In this document: piece after piece, positions 1 through 13,179 of the stretch
Position numbering within the stretch: position 1 is the first letter of the stretch
Layout of the letters: each line of letters starts with the position of its first letter
The notes under the pieces: model-generated
Told to the model about the DNA's origin: nothing
What the model saw: only the letters and a program-made list of their open reading frames with translations
Databases searched by the model: none
NCBI RefSeq assembly: GCF_932526225.1
Contig: NC_064048.1
Location: 4,038,437-4,102,436, forward strand
Length of the DNA stretch: 64,000 nucleotides
Direction: 5' to 3'
Source of the DNA: Nematostella vectensis
Lineage: Eukaryota; Cnidaria; Anthozoa; Actiniaria; Edwardsiidae
Position numbers and translations under genes: made by a program

Positions 1-2315
1 GGAGAGGGTCTCTCCAGAAAAGTAGACGGGGGTGATTAACTGCTATCCCTTAGGGGGTGTTGATTAGAAAATCCTTCTACCACACCCAATTTGCTATCTC
101 TTTTATCTCTTGGGGGTAAGAATTTCTGTTGACCACATCTAAAGTGCTATCACTCAGGATTATTGATTTCGCAGACGATCACCACAGTCTGTTTTTATCG
201 GAGTCCCCCTTCTAGTGGACTTTGGACAATGCGACCCCCCCCCCCCCCCCCTTAAATGAATGGGGGGAAAACAAACATCAGCAGGTGACCTAGCCCACAG
301 GTCTCCTGTGATTGGCTGTCTAATGTGTGACGTCAAGAAATCATTTTGTCTGAGACATCTCATCTTCATGGCTCATCTCTAAGGAAACCTAAAGAACTAG
401 GTGGTATGTGACCCGGTTTGTGAAACGCAGCCCATCTAGAAATCATGTTTGGGTGGTTGATAAAATGTAACGCTACAGGAAATCATGCTCGTCCCAGAGC
501 CCACACTGCCACACGGTTCATCTCCAAGCACAGGAAACACAAAAAAGCGCCTTATTTTTCAATTGAAAAGTCAGCTTCATATCTTCAGCGTTTGTCATTT
601 ATTGAGCATTACTTCCCAATCATTGACAAATATTCCAATCTGCATCTTAAAGCTCCTTATATGGTCTTAGAAATACTTCAAAATTCTCTATTGCAGATCC
701 TGTGTCATAAACATGTATAGAAAAAAGGTATCGCTGTTTGTTAAACAGAATAGTAATACGCTGTATTTCATGTGAATTATTTTTCTAAATTGCCATCCAA
801 TTTTTATGATTTTGTTCGAACATCGCGTGATTTCAAGGACGCTATAAGTTAAGTATTACAGGAAAAATATAAATCTCACTTATGGTTCCTATTTAAACAA
901 GGAAATCCCTTCAGATAACACGGCTTGAAACCTTCTGTTCGTACGATGGCTTTTCCTTGTAAACGCACTCAAAAACACAAGAGCTTGAATCGATCTAGCA
1001 ATCATAGCAAGCTGCCTCGTCAAAACGAAATTCCGATACTTGCTCAGGAAAGCTTTACAAAAAGACCAGACTAGTTTACTTAATAGACATTGGATTCTAG
1101 ACGCCAGCAGTATTTAGAAGAATGCAGTTAAAGGTAGTTTCGTATTTCACTTAATATGAGAGCATATAATGAAAGCAATACTCGCGCGATATGTCTGAGA
1201 GGGTCTCACGAGGAAAATAAACCGATCGCTCTCGCAACCTTTAAGGTCCTTTAGGAATTTAAGCACATAACCGCCTCAATAATTAAAATATGGGTGATCG
1301 CAATGAAAAGAAGGCATCATGATGAGATAATTTTTTTTTCTGGCATACACAGCCTCTTTAGAAACAGATGACCTATAAATACAAGTGTGATCACTACGTA
1401 TAAGTGATCTTGCATCCAAACCACCTTTTCATTTTTTGTACGTTGATACAAAAGTATCCAATGGGCTCTTTCCAACGGCGAAATCGAGCAAGCAACTTCT
1501 AATTCTTCGAATCAAATACTGCTGATCAAGAATTATTTTTCAATCGTGGATGGTTATTAAGAAGTTTTCTTGCAAGTAAACCATATTTTCTGAAAGTAAA
1601 CAATGACACAGAGCCGACAGAGGGAGTGGCCGAGGGACATTCTTTAAATGGGATGCACATTATACATATCTTGATTAGAAGGGGTTTATACGCATCATAT
1701 GTACCCTTAAAAGGTATTAAGATACGAGATAAGTATCTCGTGTATACCCTATGATACAGAAGTGCGATAAACCAAACAACGTAAAAAAAACCGTCGCATT
1801 CCAGAAATTTAGCAGTCAGATGTCGTTTTTTAATGCCACTCCTTTTAAAATGTTTAGAATATTTTACACTCCAACAGTTCAATGGAAATTCATATTTCAT
1901 TTAGATAGATTTTTCTATACTAAAAAAAAGCAAATTTGGTCAAAGGAAAAATTTTGGTTGAATTCGAGATTCAAAGAATTATTTTTTTAAACGTTGTATT
2001 TTCGGCAGATTCATTCTCAACACACTCTTTTTTCGCCAAAATCTTACAAAGGAAAAGGCCGCGGCGCATGTTTTTCTTACGGCGCACACTTCTAAAAACG
2101 CTAATTATATTGAAGGCCGCCTCAAAAAGGGAAACTTTGGTTCTTTTTTTCTCTACCTGTATCAAAAGCTGCGTATGCTATTTTGATAAAGATCGCTATC
2201 TCAATACATACTGTTTGGTCTTTTTGGCCAGTTTTTTTGGTTTTCCATTCGATCTTTAACTTTTTCCAATTTTTGCAACAAAACAGTTTTTCTTTCGTAT
2301 TTAAGGCGCGGTTGC
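1..2315. other. Non-coding flank downstream of the minus-strand ApeC gene
   Basis: I see no convincing gene here. The open frames are short, lack family motifs and lie in AT-rich sequence. A run of about 18 C occurs near 234-252. The right end is probably the 3' untranslated and downstream region of the minus-strand ApeC gene that stops at 2316. No clear polyadenylation signal was pinned down. Confidence 0.6.
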
Positions 2316-5300
2316 TCAGTCATCGGGGCGAGGTGTGTCGTCATCGTCGTCTTCATCCTTTCGACCAATCAGGCGCTTTGCGAAGAACGCGATGGTAGCA
2401 GTGCCCATCATGGCACAGGCCACGCCCACTCCGATAGCGACAGCGAGTGCAGAGGACTGGGACTTATTGTCCAATTGGTCCTGTTGATTAACCAAGTAGA
2501 TATCGAGATTTTGAACATGTGACCCACCTAATTTTATTTATGAATAACAGGCGCGTACACAGGGTGGTGCGCAGGGTGCGCGCGCACCCCCCCCCCCCCC
2601 CCCCCCTCAAATTCTATGCTTTTTTCGTATGATTCCTTTGCATATCAATATTTGGGTGACCTTCAAACCCGCTCGGTCAATCTCTGGGAGGCCTGGGTCT
2701 AAGGGCTTTTCAAGATTAGTGAGATACAAATTTGACCAAGTGGTCAGGTTTTTTGACAAATTCTTGCCGCGAGTCTCAAATTGACAGGAATCAGCATTTT
2801 TCACCATATTTTCTGTAGATCAGGGAGCGGGAAAACTTTAGCTTTTCTAAATATGGGCATCAATGACCATATAAGGCAATGCAAACGAAGGACACTATCC
2901 ATGGGGAATATGTTTGATATGAATGCGTACCACCACTCATCCCAGGAACGCGCCAAAATAAGCCTCTCTTATCTCGTTTAGAAGAAAAGAACATGTATTC
3001 TGGGTGGGGGACAAGATTGCGTAGGAGAAATACAAAGGAAATTTAAACATCGGACCAGTTTTTCACTTTTTCTATAACACAGGAAACCCTTCTCATTTTG
3101 CTCTCGAAATGCCGCGGATAAGTCTACTTCAAAATTACACTTGGCATTTCCTTTTAAAGGCCCAATGCGCACTTAATGTTATGTCCCTTTAACTTACCCC
3201 AGTAAATAAGGCTTTTTCCACTTGATCCTGGACTTGCGTTATTGTCATTGTTTGCACTAAAGTTCGAATAAAACGTTTTATTGCGATTGTCAATATTTGG
3301 CGAAATCCAACAGCGCCTTATGAATTCTGCCATTCAAGATCCTTGAAGCTAGCCTAATCCAGGGCGTTCTTACCGGGTTTCCTGTGCTCGGTAAACCGTG
3401 AGGTAGGCCAGGGGGCTGGGACGAGCTCACCCACACCTGTGACGTCACGGCTCTTACCATCCACAGGAAAACCCAACCACAGGAAACCCAATAAGAAAGA
3501 CTGGGACTAGGCTTCCTTGAAGATTTTTCATTGGATAATATCACTGAAATAATTGCCAGTATCGCAACCTTTCCGCAAAGCGCTGACGAATTAAAAGTAC
3601 CGAATGATGCGTTGCTTTGAAAAACGGAAGCCAGAAAACGGTTCAGCAGTTGGAAACGCTGACCAGAATTCGCAAAATAATTAAAATCTCAGTAATGCAA
3701 TTGAATTGCCTCTAAAAATCGAACATCCCGCTTGAAGTAAATTCTGATCTAAACGGAGTCCTAAATGAAATAGTAACTCCAATATGAGATAAAATTGTTG
3801 TATCTTACCTGGCTCGTAATAGCAGTAGGTCAAGCGATGACTCTTTGTCCCTAAGCCCCCGTTAAATGGATTCGCGCCACCTTCTCCATCGTGGAACGCC
3901 TGGTTGTTTTCGTCAAAGTGAACAAGTTCTTTCTTGACATGCGCACCCTTGATTGTTTGACATTCATTGCTGCCATAGGCATATAGGTAGAAGGGTTTGT
4001 TTACCGGAAGTGTTACGGCGTGGTGCGGGTTACCTGTGAGACAATGGGTATTTGTACAAGCTTATTACGACTCGTTATGGACAGCGACGCTTTGACCATC
4101 ACCAATATAAACTCGTTACCTTTGTCATCTACCATATCATCAATCATGATTTTATCTCTCATAACACCATTGCATTTGCGTATATTATCACCAACACACC
4201 ACCACCAAAACCACCGGCATATTATCATCTCAATCATCCGCGTGCCTATCACCATCACCAAAAACGCCATCACCAGCACCGCCGCTGTCACCAACACCAC
4301 CAGCATCATCATAATCATCGGAAAGCCCATTATCATCACCATTATCATCATTCCCAGCATCATCACCATCACAATTATCGTCATCATCATCATCATCATC
4401 GCACCAGCATCATCGCCATCACAATCACAATTTTTCTTTTAGCCAACATTATTTTCAACACTGCTGTCATTACCACCTCCAACACATCATCATCGCCATC
4501 ATATCCGGAGACCAGTAATCATCTCCAACACATCATCATCACCATCATATCCGGAGACCAGTAATCACCTCCAACACATCATCATCACCATCATATCCGG
4601 AGACCAGTAATCATCTCCAACACATCATCATCACCATCATATCCGGAGACCAGTAATCACCTCCAACACATCATCATCACCATCATATCCGGAGACCAGT
4701 AATCACCTCCAACACATCATCATCACCATCATATCCGGAGACCAGTAATCACCTCCAGCAACATCGTCATAATCATCATTATCGTGATTTTCGTCACCAT
4801 CATTATTACCGTTGGCGTTGCAGCAGTACTCTACTTTCGTGTTGCGTTTATGTAGTGGAAACCTGCCAGTCACTTGGTTGCTATAGCTACGATCCGTCCA
4901 GTGAATATACCTTTAAGATAAGATCATGCTGTTTGTGGACGTTTCTTCAATTCATTGCTGATGCTTGAAAGTGATCAACCCATTCGGTCCTTTACAGTAA
5001 TGACGTTCCGCTATTTTGTTTTCCCAGAGAAAGCATTTATTTTTATCGGATAGTTTTTTAAAGCTAAGACATTTTCGATTAAATTTGGAGAAGAAGTAAA
5101 CAACTTTGTTTCTAGGTTATTTCAATATTTTGATCTGGCAATTTTGCCATTAAGTGGAACAATGACAAAGTTGTGGCGGGCTATGGTGATCTTTTACGGA
5201 ACCTTCAAACGCCGAACCTTTGTACCCTTACTCACCCCTCTACGAGTCCCTTTGTACCATTACCCACCCCTCTAGGAGTCCCTTTGTACTCTTACTCACC

Positions 5301-8300
5301 ACTCTACGAGTCCCTTTGTACCCTTACTCGCCACTCTACGAGTCCCTTTGTACCCTTACTCACCCCTCTACGAGTCCCTTTGTACCCTTACTCACCCCTC
5401 TACGAGTCCCTTTGTGCACTTACTCACCCCTCTACGACTCCCTTTGTACCGTTACCCACCCCTCTACGAGTCCTTTTGTACACTTACCCCTCCACGAGTC
5501 CCGTTGTACCCTTACTCGCCCTCTACGAGTCCCTTTGTGCACTTACTCACAAATCTACGAGTCCCTTTGTACCCTTACTCACCCCTCCACGAGTCCCTTT
5601 GTACCCCTACTCACCCATCTACGAGTCCCTTTATACCCTTACTCACCCCTCCACGAGTCCCTTTATACCCTTACTCACCCCTCTACGAGTCCCTTTGTAC
5701 CCTTACTCACCCCTCCACGAGTCCCTTTGTACCCATACTCACCCATCTACGAGTCCCTTTGTACCCTTACTCACCCCTCCACGAGTCCCTTTGTACCCTT
5801 ACTCACCCCTCTACGAGTCCCTTTGTACCCTTACTCACCCCTCTACGAGTCCCTTTGTACACTTACTCACCCCTCCACGAGTCCCTTTATACCCTTACTC
5901 ACCCCTCTACGAGTCCCTTTGTACCCTTACTCACCCCTCTACGAGTCCCTTTGTACCCTTACTCACCCCTCTACGAGTCCCTTTGTACCCTTACTCACCC
6001 CTCTACGAGTCCCTTTGTACACTTACTCACCTATCTACTAGTCCCTTTGTGCACTTACTTACCCATCTACGAGTCCCTTTGTACCCTTACTCACCCATCT
6101 ACGAGTCCCTTTGTACCCTTACTCACCCCTCTACGAGTCCCTTTGTACCATTACCCACCCCTCTAGGAGTCCCTTTGTACCCTTACTCACCACTCTACGA
6201 GTCCCTTTGTACCCTTACTCACCCATCTACGAGTCCCTTTGTACCCTTACTCACCCCTCTACGAGTCCCTTTGTACCCTTACTCACCCATCTACGAGTCC
6301 CTTTGTACCCTTACTCACCCCTCTACGAGTCCCTTTGTACCATTACCCACCCCTCTAGGAGTCCCTTTGTACTCTTACTCACCACTCTACGAGTCCCTTT
6401 GTACCCTTACTCGCCACTCTACGAGTCCCTTTGTACCCTTACTCACCCCTCCACGAGTCCCTTTGTACCCTTACTCACCCATCTACGAGTCTCTTTGTAC
6501 ACTTACTCACCCCTCCACGAGTCCCTTGGGACACTTTGTTCCCTTAAGGATGCAGTATCTCCCGGCCGGCCATGTGCCCACTCCTTCGTCATCTGTTTTC
6601 ATACAAAAATCTTGCTCCACACCTAAGAAAGGAAAACGGATTTGTGTAAATAAAGCAAAATGCTTTAAAAACAGAAAAAGACTGTTCTGTTGCTTTGGAT
6701 CGAGCCTGGTCATAAAGGTCATAAAATTTAGAAATATATAAAAGAAACCATTCATCCAGACGTGCGCTGAATCACTGTATGGCTGCTAAAGCTTTACGGC
6801 TAAGCTGGAGACTTCGGCCCCAGCACCGCTATCCAGCGAACTGTGTAACACACAAGCACCAGTGGCAGCCGCGTATAAATAAGAGTGCAATAACCAGGTT
6901 CCTAGCCCTGACTAGTCGGTTATGCCACGCACAGCTGTGAGGTAACGTGTGAGGTAACGTGTGAGGTAACGTGTGAGGTAACGTGTGAGGTAACGTGTGA
7001 GGTAACGTGTGAGGTAACGTGTGAGATAACGTGTGAGGTAACGTGTAAAATATCGAGGCCTACTTGCACGACTTGAGGTCTCTTGGGGAATCCTTCGGTC
7101 GCTATGGTAGTGATGTCGTAACGCACTTGCGTATGTTCTTAATCGTGTGCAGTACACATAAAGTAAGCAAAGCATACAAAGCGGTATATATTTAGCTATG
7201 CTGTTTTGTTTTTGTAGTCTCCTCCTATACATCCCTGCATTTTAAGGAAAATAAAATTCTGAGGAACACTAGACAATTTGTCTGACTGTTTTGATCAAAA
7301 GAATGTTTTCTCAGCCATTTGAAACTTTACTTTAAAAACTAGGATTTTGCTCAAATGCTTTCGAAAGTTTTGATTCGCAACGAAAAGAGAAAGACTTCAT
7401 TAGCCCGGTGATAAAAAAGAGATAATTGGCTTTTATTGAGTTGATATTAGCCACAGTTGCTGTCCAGAGAAACGATCGTAAACGTAGTTTATAATCAGTC
7501 TACCAATTCAAAGAATCTTTAATATTGTAAGGGTCATAAATGTACCATTCTGCTCATAGCTTTCTGTGTCGCTCGTTTCCTTTGGCTCTGTGCAGGAGAG
7601 TAGGGTCAATGCTGATAGCGATCAAAACTTTCTTTTACAGGGACGTTGTTTTGTGGCCCAGCTTTTAGACTCAGCTATGCCAAGCAATGCGTACAGGCTC
7701 ATAAGTTCAGAGTAACCTGCACCTTAGATTACGCCTGCACCCTAGATTACGCCTGCACCCTAGATTACGCCTACGCACCCTGGATTACTCCTGAACCCTA
7801 GATTACGCCTGTACCCAAGATTACGCCTGCACCCTAGATTACGCCTGCACCCTAGGTGACGCATGAACCCTAGATTACGCCTGCACCATAGGTGACGCCA
7901 GAACCCTAGATTACGCCTGCACCCTAGATTACGCCTGCACCCTAGATTACGCCTGCACCCTAGATAACGCCTGCACCCTAGATAACGCCTGCACCCTTAG
8001 ATTACGCCTGCACCCTAGATTACGTCTGCACCCTAGATTACGCCTGCACCCTTAGATTACGCCTGCACCCTAGATTACGCCTGCACCCTAGATTACGCCT
8101 GCACCCTAGATTACGCCTGCACCCTAGATTACGCCTGCACCCTAGATTACGCCTACGCACCCTGGATTACTCCTGAACCCTAGATTACGCCTGTACCCAA
8201 GATTACGCCTGCACCCTAGATTACGCCTGCACCCTAGGTGACGCATGAACCCTAGATTACGCCTGCACCATAGGTGACGCCAGAACCCTAGATTACGCCT

Positions 8301-10543
8301 GCACCCTAGATTACGCCTGCACCCTAGATTACGCCTGCACCCTAGATAACGCCTGCACCCTAGATAACGCCTGCACCCTTAGATTACGCCTGCACCCTAG
8401 ATTACGTCTGCACCCTAGATTACGCCTGCACCCTTAGATTACGCCTGCACCCTTAGATTACGCCTGCACCCTAGATTACGCCTGCACCCTTAGATTACAC
8501 CTGCACCCTAGATTACGCCTGCACCCTAGATTACGTCTGCACCCTAGATTACGTCTGCACCCTTATATTACGCCTGCACCCTAGATTACTCCTGCACCCA
8601 AGATTACGCCTGCACCCTAGATTACGCCTGCACCCTAGATTACGCCTGCACCATAGGTGACGCCTGAACCCTAGATGACGCCTGCACCTTAGATTACGCC
8701 TGTACACTAGATAACGCCTGCACCCTGGATTACGCCTGCACCCTTAGATTACGCCTGCACCCTAGATTACGCCTGCACCCTAGGTGACGCCAGAACCCTA
8801 GATTACGCCTGCACCCTAGATTACGTCTGCACCCTAGATTACGCCTGCACCCTAGATTACGCCTGCACCCTTAGATTACGCCTGCACCCTAGATTACGCC
8901 TGCACCCTAGATTACGCCTGCACCCTAGATTACGTCTGCACCCTAGATTACGCCTGCACCCTAGATTACGCCTGCACCCTAGATTACGTCTGCACCCTAG
9001 ATTACACCTGCACCTTAGATTACGCCTGCACCCTAGATTACGCTGGCACCCTAGATTACGCATGAACCCTAGATTACGCCTGCACCCTAGATTACGCATG
9101 AACCCTAGATTACGCCTGCACCCTAGATTACGCCTGCACCCTAGATTACGCCTGCACCCTAGATTACGCCTGCACCCTAGATTACGCCTGCACCCTAGGT
9201 GACGCATGAACCCTAGATTACGCCTGCACCATAGGTGACGCCAGAACCCTAGATTACGCCTGCACCCTAGATAACGCCTGCACCCTTAGATTACGCCTGC
9301 ACCCTAGATTACGTCTGCACCCTAGATTACGCCTGCACCCTAGATTACGCCTGCACCCTAGATTACGTCTGCACCCTAGATTACGCCTACGCACCCTGGA
9401 TTACTCCTGAACCCTAGATAACGCCTGTACCCAAGATTACGCCTGCACCCTAGATTACGCCTGCACCCTAGATTACGCCTGCACCCTAGGTGACGCATGA
9501 ACCCTAGATTACGCCTACGCACCCTGGATTACTCCTGAACCCTAGATTACGTCTGCACCCTAGATTACGCCTGTACCCAAGATTACGCCTGCACCCTAGA
9601 TTACGCCTGCACCCTAGATTACGCCTGAACCCTTAGATTACGCCTGCACCCTAGATAACGCCTGCACCCTTAGATTACGCCTGCACCCTAGATTACGTCT
9701 GCACCCTAGATTACGCCTGCACCCTTAGATTACACCTGCACCCTAGATTACGCCTGCACCCTAGATTACGTCTGCACCCTAGATTACGCCTGCACCCTAG
9801 ATTACGCCTGCACCCTAGGTGACGCATGAACCCTAGATTACGCCTGCACCATAGGTGACGCCAGAACCCTAGATTACGCCTGCACCCTAGATAACGCCTG
9901 CACCCTTTGATTACGCCTGCATCCTAGATTACGTCTGCACCCTAGATTACGCCTGCACCCTAGATTACGCCTGCACCCTAGATTACGCCTGCACCCTAGG
10001 TGACGCATGAACCCTAGATTACGCCTGCACCCTAGATTACGCCTTCACCCTAGATAACGCATGCACCCTAGATTACGCCTGCACCCTAGATTACACCTTC
10101 ACCCTAGATAACGCATGCACCCTAGATTACGCCCTTGTTTAACGAATCGGTTACCTTGGTTACTGACGAATCCAGACAGGTGGAACCAGTCCTTGAACTG
10201 CTTATTTTGTCCGGCAGCCTCTGTGTCCGTGAATCGCCTACCTTTCATCCAGTTCTCCGGGCATCCGCTTTTCGGACGGGGGAGGCCATATTGACCGGAC
10301 GGCCATTTGGAATGAGCTGAACAGGGACAAACAGCAGATTTACAAGAAATCAGATACATATATGCTTATTTGTCTAGTTTTCATTGTCGATCTAGCCTTT
10401 GGGCCACGGGCTTCCTGTGTGTCCCCAGACCCTAAAGCAGATAAGCGTTATGACTGTCTCTCACCTGCGCTATGAGCGACAGTTGTCAAGGCAACTACCA
10501 CCGAGAGCCACAGCATTTTCACGTGATCAAGTGACGCGTGCAT
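2316..10543 (-). CDS. ApeC-domain (apextrin-like) single-pass membrane protein, multi-exon
   Basis: Exons in transcription order: 10516-10465 (signal peptide MLWLSVVVALTTVAHSA; an in-frame ATG lies 9 codons upstream at 10543), 10316-10155, 6622-6511, 4910-4810, 4033-3809, perhaps 3687-3458, and 2480-2316. The phases agree from exon to exon (1, 1, 2, 1, 1). The product reads WPSGQYGLPRPKSGCP, FCMKTDDEG, WPAGRYCILKGTKCP, VEYCC and FYLYAYGSNEC, ending in a CYYEP motif. These are ApeC domain landmarks and match the plus-strand paralogue at 14601-25949. The last exon encodes a hydrophobic helix (ALAVAIGVGVACAMMGTAT), then a basic stop-transfer segment and an acidic tail ending in TPRPDD. Known: ApeC domains occur in invertebrate apextrins, and some bind bacterial peptidoglycan. 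Inferred: a cell-surface receptor or adhesion protein. The exon at 3687-3458 is the weakest part: it fits the phase but has no homology support. Length is about 348 residues if it is included. Confidence 0.8.
2549..2690. repeat. Interspersed repeat, GCGCGTACACAGG family, with C run
   Basis: It begins with GCGCGTACACAGG, contains a C run of about 20, then a TCAAATTCTATGCTTTTT segment. Related copies lie near 15381, 17440, 40160, 60634 and 61040. Some have matching inverted ends, which suggests a short non-autonomous element family. This copy lies in an intron of the minus-strand ApeC gene. Confidence 0.6.
4481..4757. repeat. 46-bp minisatellite, about 6 copies
   Basis: The unit contains CATATCCGGAGACCAGTAAT and repeats every 46 bp (for example CCGGAG at 4505, 4551 and 4597). 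It is preceded by a CAT-rich low-complexity tract at about 4200-4440. Both lie in the intron between ApeC exons 4910-4810 and 4033-3809 of the minus-strand gene. Confidence 0.9.
5213..6528 (-). repeat. 32-bp minisatellite built from an ApeC exon end plus its 5' splice site, about 40 copies
   Basis: Read on the minus strand, each unit contains GGGACTCGTAGAGGGGTGAG followed by TAAGGGTACAAA. The terminal bases of ApeC exon 6622-6511 and its donor read GGGACTCGTGGAGG then GGTGAGTAAG. The array starts exactly at this exon end and runs on into the intron, so each unit carries about 15 exonic bases plus a near-consensus donor (GTGAGTAAG). Read on the plus strand the array is free of stop codons and gives a long spurious open frame. 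On the minus strand, using any donor after the first would add an immediate GGG TGA stop. Confidence 0.9.
6941..7050. repeat. 12-bp minisatellite (CGTGTGAGGTAA), about 9-10 copies
   Basis: A head-to-tail 12-mer with one variant unit (GATAAC). It lies in the long second intron of the minus-strand ApeC gene, between exons 10316-10155 and 6622-6511. Confidence 0.95.
7715..10132. repeat. 18-bp minisatellite (CCTGCACCCTAGATTACG), about 130 units, with higher-order repeats
   Basis: The unit is 18 bp with 17- and 19-bp variants and diagnostic variant units (CCTACGCACCCTGGATTACT, AGGTGACGCATGAACC). Blocks of variants recur in the same order, for example near 7768, 8152, 9387 and 9507. This shows duplication of multi-unit segments. 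It lies in an intron of the minus-strand ApeC gene and begins about 20 bp after the donor of exon 10316-10155. Because 18 is divisible by 3, it produces spurious open frames. Confidence 0.95.
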
Positions 10544-11670
10544 GTTTCACATTGTCATGGTTACTGAAAGGAATACACATTATAGTTAATAAGCTTGCTG
10601 CTTCTACAATGTTCTTCTCTTGGTATGTGTATTCTTGTTCGGATTATGTGATTTAACTGCGATATGAAATAATCGCAATGATATAACAATAACCTCGGTA
10701 TTTCGAGTCCCAAGAATAAGTATATAAGGATTACTTGGATTTAACAATCGTAAATTCTAACGGGCAGTACACTGTACGATGAAAAACAAAATAAAATATC
10801 TTATTGGCATCGTTTGCTTGGACCGTACAAGAACTCGGTCAAGAGGATATATAAACCAAAGTTCCTCTTTATTGCGACCTTTTATTTTTAACTCTCTCCG
10901 AAATGAGTCTTCTTCTTAGAAATGGTTCGTTTATAAAGTTAGATTTCCTTGTTCATTAAGCATTTTTGCTCTTATTCCTAATCATTAGTTCTTAGTCTAC
11001 CAATATATCTTTGCTTAAAGTGAACGTTGAGAAGTCAGCGACATATTGCACTCATATAAATAACACCTGCTCTACCAGTAAAGAGCAACTTCACAATACT
11101 AGATTTCTGATATCTGCATTTCTCATTTTTTTAGAAATAATAAGTAGCAAACACACAAAAGAAAATGGCTCAAATGAACTCTATTTAAACATTATTTTAT
11201 TTTACTGGTGATTAGATTATGAAAAATATATAAAATTTATGTCAAAAGAATTTGCCAGTTGTGTCGAGATGGTTCACACGTTAAACTATATTTGAAGGTC
11301 AAAACTGACTTTGTATCTAATGAACTATGTTGCTGTGGTTCACTTTCTGTTGTTATTTTAGACTTTAAAAAGAGGGAACGAGATTTAAGCACTCAGTTTA
11401 CTTACCTTTCTTCAACAACAGGTTGCCAAATGCGACTTCTTTGAAAGAAAGAGCGATAACGCGGGCTACCTGTGGCACCCTTCATCACTGTTAGTGTTAT
11501 GTAGTGTTTAAAAGACGCGAAGAAATGATTTTGTTTAACTGGACTGGCTTTTGTTTTTGATAACTTGTATAAGAAGAAGAGTGTTTTTGCTTATTTAAAA
11601 CGTTTGTTTGATGCGACCAATATATTTTGTTCTTTATAAGTTCTTATTTTCTTCGTGAACGTAATTTATC

Positions 11671-11731
11671 TAGCCTGCGTAACGGCTCCCCTACCCTCCT
11701 CCCCTCCCCTTGGGCCGCTACGCAGACTATA
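11671..11731. repeat. Short hairpin repeat with TAGCCTGCGTA / TACGCAGACTA ends
   Basis: The segment runs from CTAGCCTGCGTA to TACGCAGACTA around a pyrimidine-rich loop, giving an imperfect inverted repeat. A related TAGCCTGCGTAGC start occurs near 34060. It is probably a small non-autonomous element. Confidence 0.5.
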
Positions 11732-13179
11732 ATTTATCTTGATATATAGCGTAACCAATTCCAGTTTGTTTTATACATAATTTAGTTCCGTAAATAATTC
11801 GTTGGTAAACTTGAGTAACGAACAATTTTAACAAAAACTCTTATAAACGTGCGCCATCTTCAAGTCTTCTGGGTAAAACCAAAGTCCGCCATTTTGAAAA
11901 ATACCCATGATGCCTTGGTCGCGCTTCGATTTTTGAAGGCGCGCTTTTTGTTTACGCTTGAGAAATCTCACCTCTTTTCCCGGGTATAGGTTCTCTACGT
12001 CACACCTGTCAATCATCTCGGCACGGGTCCCACTGGTCTGTGACGGACAACCTGTTCATTTATTTAGAGAAAAAGGTCGAAAAGAAATATGGCGGATCGC
12101 TAATCTTAAACGGTAAGATTTTGGATCATTTATCGGAAGTTCAACAAAAGTATTTTTAGGTTTTGACTGGAATGGGTTTTGAGGTATAGAAATAAGAAAG
12201 CGTTGTTCGTAATCGTGTAGTGTAATTGTTTTCGCGGTAATTCTTTCTGTTTGTCTGATCAATTGTTCTTTCGTTGTTAATTTTGATGTGTGACGAAATA
12301 ACAGATTAAGAAGAAAGATACTTATTGTAGTTGTTCGCATGTTTTCGACTGGCCAGTGAATGGGCGAACGGTGAATTCAAATCAAATTGATAAAAACCGC
12401 GCGTTTCGCTTCTGTTGATATGGGATGCAAATTACAACTTGCCACACGCAAAGAAACAAAACACACAGTCTTAGTAAAACGTGCTTAATCAAATTCACTT
12501 TGCAAATAGTTTTAATTTGAATATCTCAGCATTTTTTATGTTGTGGCTTAAAAGCTGCAACAACACCCATTGACTTTAACAAATGCATGTCTTATTTTTT
12601 TATGCTTCTTATTAAATTTACATTATTACTGATGATCAAGTCGCTATTGAAACGGAAAGTGCAATTTTCTTCGTCTAATGGTGGTATTAATAGGATTGAT
12701 TTACTACTTTGGTGCTCGAGTGTAGTACCCCAACACAACTGCCCTAGAAGGTCTGTCCAAAGCAAATTCAACATTATGACTGGTCTTAAAAGCAACAGCT
12801 ACTTTAAACACACACAAAAAAAACATAGTTCATTTTAAGGTACATTTATTCTATAAATTCAGTATAGATTTGTCCATTTACGGTGCTCTCAAATCCACTT
12901 CTTGTAAATGCTCTCTCTTAAAGGACTGGCCCATGCTAGTAAATCTTATGTCTGGTCTTGATAGCAATTAATAACTTCTTTAAATGCAAAACAACATAGT
13001 ACATTCCAACATTGATCCAGTACAACCCGGATAAAAATGTACAATGCCTCTACTACAATCCACACTTTGCACACAAGTTTTCCACGTGCGATTTGAATCC
13101 GGGTCGCAAATTTTAGAACTTGCCGCTGAACTTGTGGTTTCATGTTAGGAGGTTCATACTGTACTAAGCTGTCTAACAA

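Noticed and set aside
3541..3720. A possible plus-strand coding remnant (ELKVPNDALL, VQQLETLTRIRKI)
   Set aside because: It needs a frameshift, has no family match, and the opposite strand holds a phase-compatible candidate exon. Neither is certain.
4013..4564. His- and Met-rich open frames on both strands
   Set aside because: They come from the CAT-rich low-complexity tract and overlap an ApeC exon and its acceptor.
5173..6741. A 522-codon plus-strand open frame of Thr/Pro/Tyr/Leu-rich repeats
   Set aside because: It is the stop-free reverse strand of the 32-bp splice-donor array. It overlaps an ApeC exon on the other strand and has open frames in all three phases.
8857..9207. Minus-strand RNLGCR hexapeptide-repeat protein
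   Set aside because: A product of the 18-bp unit length being divisible by 3. It lies between spliced ApeC exons and has neither flanking coding sequence nor a signal peptide.
7715..10132. A CRISPR-like direct-repeat array
   Set aside because: There are no unique spacers; units are contiguous 18-mers in an intron of an animal gene. The same applies to the 42- and 53-bp arrays.
12056..12340. Minus-strand 94-codon frame with a hydrophobic start, considered as a signal-peptide exon
   Set aside because: No recognisable domain. A better signal-peptide exon in the right phase for the ApeC gene exists at 10516-10465. AT-rich composition makes chance frames likely.
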